From contig CALMYE010000061.1 of NCBI GenBank assembly GCA_937873425.1, positions 1 to 35,542 of the forward strand: 35,542 bases of DNA, in the 5' to 3' direction. The stretch is from an uncultured Sphingopyxis sp. (GTDB lineage Bacteria > Pseudomonadota > Alphaproteobacteria > Sphingomonadales > Sphingomonadaceae). The notes beneath the pieces are model-generated. The model was not told the origin of the DNA and ran no database searches. It worked only from the letters and a program-made list of their open reading frames with translations. The position numbers were made by a program, and so were the translations under genes. Of the stretch, positions 8,933-16,942 are shown piece after piece (positions within the stretch are counted from its first letter, which is position 1; each line of letters begins with the position of its first letter).

Positions 8933-8954
8933 GGTCGAAGGACCCCTCCTAGAG

Positions 8955-8982
8955 ACGCCGGCCATCGCGCGATGGCCGGCGT
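8955..8982 (+). terminator. Intrinsic terminator after the cluster TonB receptor
   Basis: A perfect 12-base-pair stem, ACGCCGGCCATC with GATGGCCGGCGT around GCGC, is followed by TTTTCTTTTT. It ends the rightward BVMO-receptor unit just before the convergent hydrolase gene. Confidence 0.92.
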
Positions 8983-8997
8983 TTTCTTTTTGGGGGT

Positions 8998-9969
8998 CTA
9001 AGGCGCGCGCTCGACGCGCTGGTGATCCGGATAGATGTCGATCCGGGTCAGGTCGCCCGCCACTTCGACGCGGCCGCTGTAGCGCGTGCGCGTCGCGGCG
9101 AGCAGCGCGGCGTCGGCCGCTTCGCCGGTGACGCTGTGATAATAGATCGCGATGCCGGGCTGCATGGCGGCGAGCGCGTCGCCGGCCTCTTCGGCGGTAA
9201 GGTGCAATCCCAGGATCTTTTGCGCCTGCGCGGCGGAGAAGCTGCGGCGCACATAGGCGACCATCGGCGGTGAGGCGACTTCGAGCAGCGCGACATCGAC
9301 CCCGCGGCCATAGCGCGCGAGCTGGGGCGTCGCGGCGGTGTCGCCCGAGATCAGCACCGACAGATCGCCCTTGTCGATGCGGTAGCCGAAGGCGGGGATG
9401 CCGCCATGCCTGACCGCGAAGGCGGTGACGCGAAGGTCGCCGCTTTCATGGACCGGACCGTCGCGGCGCACCGTCGTGACGGCGGGCGCGATCCCCGCCT
9501 CGCTTGCCGGAATGCCATCGGCGCGCCGATAGGATATGTCCGCCGCGAAGGCCTTGCGAAGCCCCGCCATCATCGCCTTGCTTCCCTTGGGTCCCCAGAC
9601 GCGCAGCGGCGTCGTGCGTCCCTGCGTCCAGCCGTTGAGCCAGAGGTCGGGGATGCCGACGACATGATCGCTGTGAAGATGGGTCAGGAACAGCCGGTCG
9701 ACTCGCGGCAGCAGCGCGGGATCATATTGCGCCAGCCGCGTCGTGCAGCCGCGACCGCAATCGAAGAGCAGATTCTCGGTTTCCGTCTGGATCAGGATCG
9801 CGGTCCCGGCCTGCGTCCGGCTGGGCACCGGAGTTCCCGACCCGAGGATGACGACGCGAAGCGGCGGGGCTTCCCTCGCTGCCGTCGGCGCGGCGGTTGG
9901 CTCCGTCGATGCTGCGGGCGCGGCAACGCCGAGCAGGACCGCAGCGAGCAAGGCTCGCCGATCAGGCAC
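8998..9969 (-). CDS. Exported metallo-beta-lactamase-fold hydrolase (RNase Z/AtsA-like)
   Basis: This 323-residue zinc hydrolase carries a hydrophobic N-terminus, RRALLAAVLLGVAAPAAS, that looks like a signal peptide. The metal site THLHSDH lies at 96-102. The fold begins at VVILGSGTPVPSRTQAGT, as in the arylsulfatase/RNase Z-like branch, and a second metal aspartate is likely in LISGDTAATPQ. It starts at GTG 9969 and overlaps the end of the FAD hydroxylase gene by eight bases, so translation is probably coupled. In this pathway it might open a lactone or hydrolyse an ester, perhaps in the periplasm. That role is inferred; arylsulfatase or phosphodiesterase activity is equally allowed by the fold. 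It is the last gene of the second leftward unit. Confidence 0.88.
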   Translation of the reverse strand: MPDRRALLAAVLLGVAAPAASTEPTAAPTAAREAPPLRVVILGSGTPVPSRTQAGTAILIQTETENLLFDCGRGCTTRLAQYDPALLPRVDRLFLTHLHSDHVVGIPDLWLNGWTQGRTTPLRVWGPKGSKAMMAGLRKAFAADISYRRADGIPASEAGIAPAVTTVRRDGPVHESGDLRVTAFAVRHGGIPAFGYRIDKGDLSVLISGDTAATPQLARYGRGVDVALLEVASPPMVAYVRRSFSAAQAQKILGLHLTAEEAGDALAAMQPGIAIYYHSVTGEAADAALLAATRTRYSGRVEVAGDLTRIDIYPDHQRVERAP

Positions 9970-11581
9970 TGTCCGCGCTGAGCGAGGCTATCCAGCGGGT
10001 GCAGGCCGCAACATCCCAGCCCTTGCCGCGCCAGCCGACATAGCCGTCGGGGCGGATGATGTAGAGCATCCGGCGGCGTTTGGCGTCGAGGCCGTAGCGC
10101 TTCGCCAGCGCCGCATCGGCCGGGATCGCGTCGATGACGACCGGCTCGGCCCGGGGGTCGAGCCTTGTCAGTGCGTCTTGTGCCGTGGAAAGTTCGGGGC
10201 CGCTGTCATCGTCGGCCGGATCGAGCGAGAGTGCGAGCAGGGTAAAGCGATAGCCGGCAAGCGCCCCGTAGAGCGTGCCGTCGCCGGGCCATGGCGCGTC
10301 GGGCGCGCGCTCGCCGGGTTTCGGGCCTTTGCCGCCGGGGGTGTCGGCGGGGACCAGCGACCCGCCCGCCGGATAGGCGATGCCGCGTTGCGACGCGCCC
10401 TTGAAGGCGTTGGTCTGGAACGGCTTTTTCTTCGAGAGGAAGGGCAGGATGACCGGAAGCAGCCGATCGCGCATCTTTGCCTTGAAACCCGCTTGGCCCG
10501 CCGTCGCGGCGAACAGCCGGCCGGTGCGCTTCACCACCGCCTCGCCGACGGGCCGCCGCTCGCCGTCGTAGCTGTCGAGCAGCGCCGGGTCGGCGCCGCG
10601 CAGCACGGCCGCGAGTTTCCACGCGAGATTCGCGGCGTCCTGCAACCCCGTGTTCATGCCCTGACCACCCGCCGGCGAGTGGATATGCGCGGCGTCGCCC
10701 GCGACGAAGACGCGGCTCGCGTGGTAGCGGTCGACGAAGCGGTGATGCGCGCGGTAGCGCGTCACCCACCGCGGCTCGCTGAGCTTGACCGGCAGGTTCA
10801 GCGCGGCTTCGAGCCCCGCCTGCATTTCGGCCAGGTCGAGCGGGGCGGGGGCGCTGCCGTCCTCGTCGCCGAAGCTGCCCGACACGTCGGTCGCCATCAC
10901 GCGCGAGCAGCGCGCGCCGTCGAGCGGCAGGAACAGCCCGATCAGCGGGCCGTTCAGGAAGACGCGGAAATTGTCATGGTCGAGCGGCCAGTCGACGCGG
11001 CAGTCGGCGAGCAGGAAACGCTGCGGCAGCAATTCGCCGTCCCAGCCGATCCCGGCGCCGGCGCGCACGATGCTGCGCGATCCGTCGCCGCCGACGATAT
11101 AGTCTGCCCGCACGACTTCGATCCGGCCGTCGCCATGCGCCAGTTCCGCGCGCACGCCGTCGCCGTCCATGGTGAAGCCCGTGCAGTCGGTGCCGCGCTC
11201 GATCGCGACGCCCTGCGCGGCGAGATCCCCGGCCAGCAGCGCCTCGGTTTCCGATTGCGGGATCATCAGGATGAAGGGGAAGGGGGTGTCGCCCGCCTCG
11301 GCGCGGGTGAAATCGAGCCCGCCCGCGAACCTGCCCTTCACATGGATGTTGACCGAACGGGCGATCACGCCGCGTTCGACGAAGCCGTCGGCAAGGCCCA
11401 TCGACTGCAGCAATTCGATCGAGCGGGCCTGAACCGCGAAGGCGCGCGATTCGCGCGTCGCCTCGCTCCGCCGCTCGACGATCCGCACCCGCACGCCCGA
11501 ACGCGCGAGCAGATTCGCCGCCATCAGCCCGGTCGGGCCGGCGCCGACGACCAGCACCTCGCAGTCGTCGCTATGGGTCAT
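9962..11581 (-). CDS. FAD-dependent aromatic hydroxylase (class A, MhpA-like)
   Basis: This 539-residue flavoprotein is predicted to hydroxylate a phenolic ring using NAD(P)H and O2. It shows GAGPTG at 13-18 (FAD ADP-binding), the DG motif GGDGSRS at 164-170, and the GD motif GDAAHIHSPAGGQGMNTG at 295-312. Together these define the phenol hydroxylase/MhpA branch. The C-terminal part from about 400 fits the thioredoxin-like tail of that branch. It overlaps the upstream small ABM gene by ATGA and the downstream hydrolase by eight bases, so the three form one tight unit. Known relatives include 3-(3-hydroxyphenyl)propionate and melilotate hydroxylases, whose product would feed MhpB. The exact substrate is inferred only. 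Confidence 0.92.
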   Translation of the reverse strand: MTHSDDCEVLVVGAGPTGLMAANLLARSGVRVRIVERRSEATRESRAFAVQARSIELLQSMGLADGFVERGVIARSVNIHVKGRFAGGLDFTRAEAGDTPFPFILMIPQSETEALLAGDLAAQGVAIERGTDCTGFTMDGDGVRAELAHGDGRIEVVRADYIVGGDGSRSIVRAGAGIGWDGELLPQRFLLADCRVDWPLDHDNFRVFLNGPLIGLFLPLDGARCSRVMATDVSGSFGDEDGSAPAPLDLAEMQAGLEAALNLPVKLSEPRWVTRYRAHHRFVDRYHASRVFVAGDAAHIHSPAGGQGMNTGLQDAANLAWKLAAVLRGADPALLDSYDGERRPVGEAVVKRTGRLFAATAGQAGFKAKMRDRLLPVILPFLSKKKPFQTNAFKGASQRGIAYPAGGSLVPADTPGGKGPKPGERAPDAPWPGDGTLYGALAGYRFTLLALSLDPADDDSGPELSTAQDALTRLDPRAEPVVIDAIPADAALAKRYGLDAKRRRMLYIIRPDGYVGWRGKGWDVAACTRWIASLSADSA

Positions 11582-11892
11582 GCGGCGTCGGCGCCCACGC
11601 GCTTCGCCGCAAACACCTGGCAGCGGGTGATCGCATAGGGCGCGGTGAACAGCTCCGGATTGCGCTCCTGCACCCAGGCGGCGACCGGGCCGTTCACATG
11701 CGCCTCCACTGCGGCCTCGTCAACGAAGCTGTTGAAGATGGCATATTCGCGCGTCCCGATCTGCATCGCGCGGAAGCTGGTCGTGCCGGGTTCGCTTTCG
11801 AGCCGGCGCGCAGCCTCGACGAGGAAGGCGCGCGCTTCCTCTTCCTTGCCCTCGCGGGCTTCCATCGTCGCCCAGACCGCGAATTGATCCAT
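11578..11892 (-). CDS. Small ABM-domain (antibiotic biosynthesis monooxygenase-like) protein
   Basis: This 104-residue protein has the dimeric ferredoxin-like fold of ABM/YgiN-type proteins: MDQFAVWATMEAREGKEEE begins strand one and the first helix, and EYAIFNSFVDEAAVEAH follows the pattern of the second half. Members act as cofactor-free quinone-forming oxygenases or as small accessory proteins. ATG 11892 was chosen for the GGGAGAG six bases upstream; an in-frame extension runs through the control region and is not credible. It leads the second leftward unit and overlaps the FAD hydroxylase by ATGA. A copy of the cluster operator lies 22 bases upstream. It might act on the hydroxylated product, but no activity can be assigned from sequence. 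Confidence 0.88.
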   Translation of the reverse strand: MDQFAVWATMEAREGKEEEARAFLVEAARRLESEPGTTSFRAMQIGTREYAIFNSFVDEAAVEAHVNGPVAAWVQERNPELFTAPYAITRCQVFAAKRVGADAA

Positions 11893-11914
11893 GATCGCTC
11901 TCCCATTTGATAAC

Positions 11915-11932
11915 TTGTATGCTAGAATGTTA
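11915..11932. promoter_or_regulatory. Cluster operator site 5 (upstream of the ABM-hydroxylase unit)
   Basis: TTGTATGCTAGAATGTTA is close to the best copy: the centre GCTAGAATGT is identical and both halves keep the TTxxAT / ATGTxA pattern. It lies 22 bases before the ABM start codon on the leftward side. Confidence 0.7.
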
Positions 11933-12012
11933 TATCTGTGGCGCGAAGTCAACAGGGCGGCAGGAGAGGTGGTGACGTCGTTTGAGAAGCGGGGTGTGAT
12001 TCTGTCTTCTTC

Positions 12013-12039
12013 GTCACCCCGGACTTGATCCGGGGTGAC
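12013..12039. repeat. Short palindromic intergenic repeat (REP-like)
   Basis: GTCACCCCGGA and TCCGGGGTGAC form a perfect 11-base-pair inverted repeat around CTTGA. This sequence type is a frequent dispersed intergenic palindrome in sphingomonads and other alphaproteobacteria. It lies between two divergently transcribed genes, so it is unlikely to be a terminator. Confidence 0.75.
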
Positions 12040-12104
12040 GGAAGGGGGCAATCGAACCGGCCGCAACTGAACCAGGTCGTCACCGCAGGAACAGGAGAAC
12101 GGAA

Positions 12105-12599
12105 TTGGATTTAGCGGAGACATTGCCACCGCGCGCCGGCGTCCGGCCGCGCACGATTCCCTGCGCGCCGCACAGCCAGGTCGACCAGATCGTGCCCGAG
12201 GCGCGCAGCCTTGCCGCGCAACTGATCGAGCGGCTGGCGTCGCTCGAGCATGTGACGCTGGGACACAGCCTGCGCGCGCCGCCGGGGTCGGTCGGCTTCT
12301 ACCTCGATGCCGCCGCCTGCTGCGGCAATGGCGATGCCTTCCTCCTCGGCGACGAGTTCGCGCATGTGCATCTGGAGGATGATTGCAGCCTGCATGTCGT
12401 CCTGCCCGAGCCGCTGCGCGGCGCGGCGATCGCGGCCGGCTGGGCCGAGCCGCATCCGCTGGCGGGACAGCCGACGGTATCGCCCGACACGGTGATGCTC
12501 TACGCGCCGCGCGATATGGCGGAGGTGGACATCCTCGCCGGTCTGGTGCGGGCGAGTTGGGCGAACGCGCGCGGGCTCAATGCCCGAGCTGGCGGCTGA
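12105..12599 (+). CDS. Luciferase-family (DUF5519-like) protein
   Basis: This 164-residue protein is of the type annotated as luciferase family/DUF5519; no enzymatic activity is established for that group. The hallmark stretches LGDEFAHVHLEDDCSLHVVLP and GWAEPHPLAG are present, and VMLYAPRDMAEVDIL completes the typical C-terminal pattern. It has no signal peptide or membrane segment. Translation likely starts at TTG 12105, since AGGAG lies seven bases upstream and no ATG is available near the N-terminus. It runs convergently into the IclR gene and overlaps its end by 23 bases, so the two transcripts are antisense at their tails. Its link to the aromatic pathway is unknown, and it carries no operator copy of its own. 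Confidence 0.8.
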   Translation: MDLAETLPPRAGVRPRTIPCAPHSQVDQIVPEARSLAAQLIERLASLEHVTLGHSLRAPPGSVGFYLDAAACCGNGDAFLLGDEFAHVHLEDDCSLHVVLPEPLRGAAIAAGWAEPHPLAGQPTVSPDTVMLYAPRDMAEVDILAGLVRASWANARGLNARAGG

Positions 12600-13341
12600 T
12601 CGCTTCGGCGGCCCGCCGCAGTCGCGCGGCGATGTCCGGCGCATTGCCGGGATTGAACCGGGTGGGCGAGCCCGAGAGCGAGATCGCATAATCGCTGCCG
12701 CGCAGATGATCGAGCGGCACCGCGACGCAGCCGAGATCGTCGGCCATCTCGCGATCGTCGATCGCATAGCCGCGCGCGCGCGTCGCGCCGAGTTCGCTGC
12801 GCAGCGCCAAGGGATCGGTGATCGTGCGCGACGTCAGCGGCACGAGCGGCGCGGCGAGATAGGCGTCGAGCCGGCTCTCGACCAGCTGCGCGAGCAGCAC
12901 CTTGCCGATGCCGGTGCAATAGGCCTCCAGCTGCATCTGCTCGCGCGTGAAGCCCGATTGCGCGCCTTCCTTGACCAGATAGGTCACCATTTCGCCCTCA
13001 AACACGCCGAGATAGGCCGTGGCGTGTTCGGCCTGCGCAAGCCGGCGCAGCATCGGACGCGCGATCTCGATCAGCCGCGCATGCGGGCTGACCCGCGCCG
13101 CGAGCTGGCGCAGCCTCTCTCCTCCCGCATAGCGGCCGCGCGCTATTCGCATGAGCAATTCCCGTTCGACGAGCAGCGCCAGCAGCCGCCGCCCCGTCGC
13201 GGGCGCGAGCCTGGCCCGGACGATCAGTTCGGCCGCCGGCGTGCGTCCGCCGTCTAGCGTGACCGCTTCGAGCAGCGCCAGCGTTCGTGCCGCCGATTGC
13301 GAACCTTGCATGTTAGAATCGCTCATAATGTGAGCAATCAT
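12577..13341 (-). CDS. IclR-family transcriptional regulator
   Basis: This regulator of up to 254 residues has the IclR layout. A winged helix is formed by the SAARTLALLEAV start and APATGRRLLALLVERELLMR. An effector domain follows, with YLVKEGAQSGF, AYCTGIGKVLLAQL, RARGYAIDDREMADDLGCVAVPL and a C-terminal ISLSGSPTRF. Starts at 13341, 13326 and 13311 are all in frame and none has a clear Shine-Dalgarno. The shortest would place the palindrome at 13318-13338 fully upstream and is attractive. It is divergent from mhpD and most likely controls the mhpD-F-E operon. IclR proteins control many aromatic pathways, including the mhp genes of E. coli (MhpR), where the inducer is a pathway intermediate. 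Confidence 0.9.
   Translation of the reverse strand: MIAHIMSDSNMQGSQSAARTLALLEAVTLDGGRTPAAELIVRARLAPATGRRLLALLVERELLMRIARGRYAGGERLRQLAARVSPHARLIEIARPMLRRLAQAEHATAYLGVFEGEMVTYLVKEGAQSGFTREQMQLEAYCTGIGKVLLAQLVESRLDAYLAAPLVPLTSRTITDPLALRSELGATRARGYAIDDREMADDLGCVAVPLDHLRGSDYAISLSGSPTRFNPGNAPDIAARLRRAAEAISRQLGH
13306..13323. promoter_or_regulatory. Cluster operator site 6 (iclR / mhpD divergent region)
   Basis: TTGCATGTTAGAATCGCT matches the consensus in its left half and centre (one change in CTAG). It overlaps the shortest possible start codon of the IclR gene and the left arm of a separate palindrome at 13318-13338. It is the weakest case in position, but the match extends over 13 of the first 14 bases of site 3-type copies with two changes at most. 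Confidence 0.5.
13318..13338. promoter_or_regulatory. Probable IclR operator
   Basis: ATCGCTCA and TGAGCAAT form an 8-base inverted repeat with one mismatch around TAATG. It lies at the 5' end of the iclR gene and about 70 bases before mhpD, where an IclR dimer could control both directions. Confidence 0.55.
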
Positions 13342-13406
13342 AGCGGATCGCGGCTATCGGGTCAAAAGCCGTTCGCATAGGATGGCGGCATCGGGAGGAT
13401 GTTTGA

Positions 13407-14198
13407 ATGACGGTCAGCCATGAAGATCTCGCGCGCCGCTTGCGCGATGCCTATTCGGGGGAAGCGGTGCCGCCGCTGCGCGACGGGCTCGACCCGGCCG
13501 ACGCCGACGGCGCCTATGCGGTGCAGACGATCAATACCCGTTATTGGGAAGCGCAGGGCCGCCGCATCGTCGGGCGCAAGGCCGGACTGACGGCAAAGGC
13601 GGTGCAAGCGCAACTCGGCGTCGACCAGCCCGACTTCGGCGTGCTGTTCGACGACATGCGGATCGCCGACGGAGGGACGCTCGATCCCGCGCGCGCGCTG
13701 CAACCGAAGGCCGAGGCGGAGATCGCCTTCGTCCTCGGCGCCGATCTGCCCGATACCGAGACCACGCCCGAACAGGTCGCCGCTGCCGTCGCAACTGTCC
13801 ATGCCGCGATCGAGATCGTCGATAGCCGCATCGCCGACTGGAAGATCAGCTTTGCCGACACCGTCGCCGACAATGGCTCGTCGGCCTTCTTCGTGCTGGC
13901 CGATGCGGGCCTGCCGCTCGCGGGGCTCGACCTCGAAGGCGCGGCGATGGCGATGGAGATCAATGGTGCGGTCGCCTCGACCGGCGTCGGCGCCGCGGCG
14001 CTCGGCAATCCGCTGAACGCCGCCGCCTGGCTTGCGCAGACCCTCGCAGCGCGCGGCGAGCCGTTGAAGGCGGGCGATATCCTCCTCGCCGGCGCGCTCG
14101 GGCCGATGGTCGCGCTGACCCCGGGCGATCATGTCCATGCGAAGGTCGTCGGGATCGGCGAATGCAGCTTTTCATACGCTGCCGGTCTTGGGGGCTGA
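13407..14198 (+). CDS. mhpD: 2-keto-4-pentenoate hydratase
   Basis: This 263-residue enzyme adds water to 2-hydroxypenta-2,4-dienoate, giving 4-hydroxy-2-oxovalerate. It belongs to the fumarylacetoacetate hydrolase superfamily. The Mg/Mn-binding acids are visible in [12 protein letters not shown] and [13 protein letters not shown], and [10 protein letters not shown] and the C-terminal [19 protein letters not shown] are family signatures. ATG 13407 is preceded by GGGAGGA. It is the first gene of the rightward lower-pathway operon, and the next gene starts four bases after its stop. It would take the dienoate released by the C-C hydrolase encoded 10 kb away. A decayed second copy of this family's C-terminus exists at 17499-17651. 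Confidence 0.95.
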   Translation: MTVSHEDLARRLRDAYSGEAVPPLRDGLDPADADGAYAVQTINTRYWEAQGRRIVGRKAGLTAKAVQAQLGVDQPDFGVLFDDMRIADGGTLDPARALQPKAEAEIAFVLGADLPDTETTPEQVAAAVATVHAAIEIVDSRIADWKISFADTVADNGSSAFFVLADAGLPLAGLDLEGAAMAMEINGAVASTGVGAAALGNPLNAAAWLAQTLAARGEPLKAGDILLAGALGPMVALTPGDHVHAKVVGIGECSFSYAAGLGG

Positions 14199-14202
14199 AA
14201 CG

Positions 14203-15144
14203 ATGGCGAAGACGAAAGTGGCGATCGTTGGATCGGGCAATATCGGCACCGACCTGATGATCAAGGTCATGCGGCTGTCGGACGTGCTGGAAATGGGCGC
14301 CTTCGTCGGCATCGATCCCGAATCCGACGGGCTGAAGCGCGCCGAGCGGCTGGGTGTGCCGATCACCGCCGGGGGCCTCGACGGACTGGTCGCGATGCTC
14401 GGTTTCGCAGACATCGACATCGTCTTCGACGCGACCTCCGCGGGCGCGCACAAAAGGCACAGCGAGGTGCTGATCGCCCATGGCAAGCGCGTCGTCGACC
14501 TGACTCCGGCGGCGATCGGACCCTATACGATCCCGCCGGTCAACGGCGACGCGAATCTCGATGCGCCGAACGTCAACATGGTCACCTGCGGCGGGCAGGC
14601 GACGATCCCGATCGTCGCGGCGGTGAACCGCGTCGCGAAGGTGCATTATGGCGAGATCGTCGCCTCGATCGCGTCGAAGAGCGCGGGGCCGGGCACCCGC
14701 GCCAATATCGACGAGTTCACCGAGACGACGAGCGCGGCGATCCGCGATGTCGGCGGAGCGGCGCGCGGCAAGGCGATCATCATCCTCAATCCCGCCGAGC
14801 CGCCGCTCATCATGCGCGACACCGTCTATTGCCTCTGCGACGACGGCGACCGCGACGCCATTGCCAAGAGCGTCGAGGATATGGTGGCGGAAGTGCAGAC
14901 CTATGTCCCCGGCTATCGTCTCAAACAGGCGGTGCAGTTCGAAAGCATCGGCGGCAACGCGCCGCTGCGCATCCCCGAAATGGGCGGCAGCTTCACGGGC
15001 CTCAAGGTCAGCGTCTTCCTCGAAGTGGAGGGCGCGGCGCATTATCTGCCCGCCTATGCCGGCAATCTCGACATCATGACGTCGGCGGCGCTGAGGACCG
15101 CCGAGAAGATCGCGCTCCGCATGCGGCAGGAGATGGCGGCATGA
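14203..15144 (+). CDS. mhpF: Acetaldehyde dehydrogenase (acylating)
   Basis: This 313-residue enzyme oxidises acetaldehyde to acetyl-CoA with NAD and CoA, in complex with the MhpE aldolase that channels the aldehyde. The NAD motif [14 protein letters not shown] starts the protein. The catalytic cysteine lies in [12 protein letters not shown], and [18 protein letters not shown] is a conserved C-terminal signature. Length fits the MhpF/DmpF family (312-316). ATG 14203 gives the standard N-terminus; an in-frame ATG upstream lies within mhpD. The stop overlaps the mhpE start by ATGA, consistent with stoichiometric complex formation. Confidence 0.96.
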   Translation: MAKTKVAIVGSGNIGTDLMIKVMRLSDVLEMGAFVGIDPESDGLKRAERLGVPITAGGLDGLVAMLGFADIDIVFDATSAGAHKRHSEVLIAHGKRVVDLTPAAIGPYTIPPVNGDANLDAPNVNMVTCGGQATIPIVAAVNRVAKVHYGEIVASIASKSAGPGTRANIDEFTETTSAAIRDVGGAARGKAIIILNPAEPPLIMRDTVYCLCDDGDRDAIAKSVEDMVAEVQTYVPGYRLKQAVQFESIGGNAPLRIPEMGGSFTGLKVSVFLEVEGAAHYLPAYAGNLDIMTSAALRTAEKIALRMRQEMAA

Positions 15145-16163
15145 CCTTCGACCCAAGGACGACAAAGCTCTACATCCAGGATGTGACGCTCCGCGACGGC
15201 ATGCACGCCATTCGTCACCAGTACGGCCTCGACCATGTGAAAGCGATTGCGCGCGCACTCGACCGGGCGAAGGTCGATGCGATCGAAGTCGCGCATGGCG
15301 ACGGCCTTCAGGGGTCGAGCTTCAACTACGGCTTCGGCGCCCATACCGACTGGGACTGGATCGGCGCGGTCGCCGAGGTGCTCGAACATAGCGTGCTCAC
15401 CACGCTGCTGCTCCCCGGCATCGGAACGATTCACGATCTGAAGCACGCTTATGAAATGGGCGTGCGGTCGGTGCGGATCGCAACCCACTGCACCGAGGCT
15501 GACGTCGCGAAGCAGCATATCGAGTTCGCACGTGGCATCGGCATGGACGTTTCGGGCTTTCTGATGATGAGCCATATGTCCGAGCCCGAACCGCTCGCGC
15601 AGCAGGCGCTGCTGATGGAAAGCTATGGCGCGCACTGCGTCTATGTCACCGACAGCGGCGGCGCGATGACGATGGACCAATATGCCGCGCGTCTCGCCGC
15701 CTATGACCGGGTGCTGAAGCCCGAGACGCAGCGCGGCGTCCACGCGCACCACAACCTCAGCCTCGGCGTCGCGAACAGCATCATCGCAGTGCAGAACGGC
15801 GCAATCCGCGTCGACGCGAGCCTCGCGGGCATGGGCGCCGGGGCGGGCAATGCGCCGCTGGAGGTGTTCATCGCTGCTGCCGATGTCGAGGGCTGGAAAC
15901 ACGGCTGCGACCTGTTCGCGCTGATGGACGCGGCGGAGGAACTGGTGCGTCCGCTGCAGGATCGCCCCGTGCGCGTCGATCGCGAGACACTGACGCTCGG
16001 CTATGCGGGCGTCTATTCCAGTTTCCTGCGCCACGCCGAAAAGGCCGCCGCCGATCATGGGCTCGACACGCGCGCGATCCTCGTCGAACTTGGGCGGCGC
16101 AAGATGGTCGGCGGGCAGGAGGACATGATCGTCGACGTCGCGCTCGACATGCTGAAACAATAG
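15141..16163 (+). CDS. mhpE: 4-hydroxy-2-oxovalerate aldolase
   Basis: This 340-residue DmpG/MhpE-type aldolase cleaves 4-hydroxy-2-oxovalerate to pyruvate and acetaldehyde, which passes to MhpF. It begins with [17 protein letters not shown], where the arginine-aspartate pair and the histidine serve catalysis and Mn binding. The metal histidines are in [15 protein letters not shown], and [16 protein letters not shown] is the conserved loop. The C-terminal third forms the DmpG communication domain. The true start is ATG 15141, which overlaps the mhpF stop; the open frame extending upstream lies inside mhpF. With mhpD and mhpF it completes the lower meta pathway. Confidence 0.96.
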   Translation: MTFDPRTTKLYIQDVTLRDGMHAIRHQYGLDHVKAIARALDRAKVDAIEVAHGDGLQGSSFNYGFGAHTDWDWIGAVAEVLEHSVLTTLLLPGIGTIHDLKHAYEMGVRSVRIATHCTEADVAKQHIEFARGIGMDVSGFLMMSHMSEPEPLAQQALLMESYGAHCVYVTDSGGAMTMDQYAARLAAYDRVLKPETQRGVHAHHNLSLGVANSIIAVQNGAIRVDASLAGMGAGAGNAPLEVFIAAADVEGWKHGCDLFALMDAAEELVRPLQDRPVRVDRETLTLGYAGVYSSFLRHAEKAAADHGLDTRAILVELGRRKMVGGQEDMIVDVALDMLKQ

Positions 16164-16180
16164 GGCCGGGAGAGGCGCAA

Positions 16181-16927
16181 GTGGATCTGGGTATCAGGGG
16201 ACGCACCGCGATCGTGTGCGCCGCGAGCAGCGGCCTCGGCCGCGCCTGCGCCAAGGCGCTGGCGGGCGAGGGCGTCGATGTCGTCATCAACGCGCGCACG
16301 GCCGCGACGCTGGAGGAAGCCGCCGCCGAAATCCGCGCGCATGCGCCGGACGTGACGGTCACGACCGTGGTCGGGAACGTCACCGACCCCGATGTGCGCG
16401 ACGAGCTCGTCGCAGCGGCGGGCCAGGTCGATATTCTCGTCAACAACGCAGGGGGACCGCCCCCCGGCGACTATCGCGACTGGGACCGCGATATATGGAT
16501 CGCCGCCATCGACCAGAATCTGCTCGCCGCGGTCGAACTGATCAGGCTGACCGCCGACGGCATGGCGGCGCGGGGTTTCGGGCGGATCGTCAACATCACC
16601 TCGTCGGCGGTGCGCGTGCCGATCCCGGTGATCGGCCTGTCGAACGCGACGCGCGCGGCGCTCACCAACTTCGTCTTCGGACTGGTGCCGCAATATTCGG
16701 GCAAGGGCGTGACGATCAACAATCTGCTCCCCGGCCCGTTCGACACCGGGCGGCTGCGCAATTCAAAGGAAATCACAAAGCATCTGACCGGCAATGCGGT
16801 CGCCGGGCGCGTCGGCGACCCCGATGAGATGGGTGCGATGTGCGCTTTTCTGTGCAGCCGCCATGCGGGCTATCTGACGGGGCAGAACATATTGATGGAC
16901 GGCGGGCTTTACCCGGGCAGCTTTTGA
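16181..16927 (+). CDS. SDR-family protein lacking the usual catalytic Tyr and Lys
   Basis: This 248-residue Rossmann-fold protein is of the short-chain dehydrogenase/reductase type, starting at GTG 16181 after GGGAGAGG. The fold markers are present: a modified glycine-rich loop CAASSGLG at 13-20, NNAGG from 88, and GRIVNITSS at 134-142. The YxxxK site is replaced by SNATR, so position 154 is Ser and 158 is Arg. These align by number with Tyr154 and Lys158 of the FabG in the same window. PGPFDTGR and the C-terminal MDGGLYPG are otherwise normal. It is the fourth gene of the mhpD operon. It may catalyse by another mechanism, act on a quinoid or enol substrate, or have a non-redox role. Confidence 0.9.
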   Translation: MDLGIRGRTAIVCAASSGLGRACAKALAGEGVDVVINARTAATLEEAAAEIRAHAPDVTVTTVVGNVTDPDVRDELVAAAGQVDILVNNAGGPPPGDYRDWDRDIWIAAIDQNLLAAVELIRLTADGMAARGFGRIVNITSSAVRVPIPVIGLSNATRAALTNFVFGLVPQYSGKGVTINNLLPGPFDTGRLRNSKEITKHLTGNAVAGRVGDPDEMGAMCAFLCSRHAGYLTGQNILMDGGLYPGSF

Positions 16928-16942
16928 TGGCGCGAGGAGCAT

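Noticed and set aside
6662-8965. 767-codon open frame antisense to the TonB receptor
   Set aside because: Mirror of the receptor codon pattern; no family features and no ribosome site.
9743-11638. 631-codon open frame antisense to the FAD hydroxylase
   Set aside because: The hydroxylase on the other strand has all three flavin motifs; the antisense reading has none.
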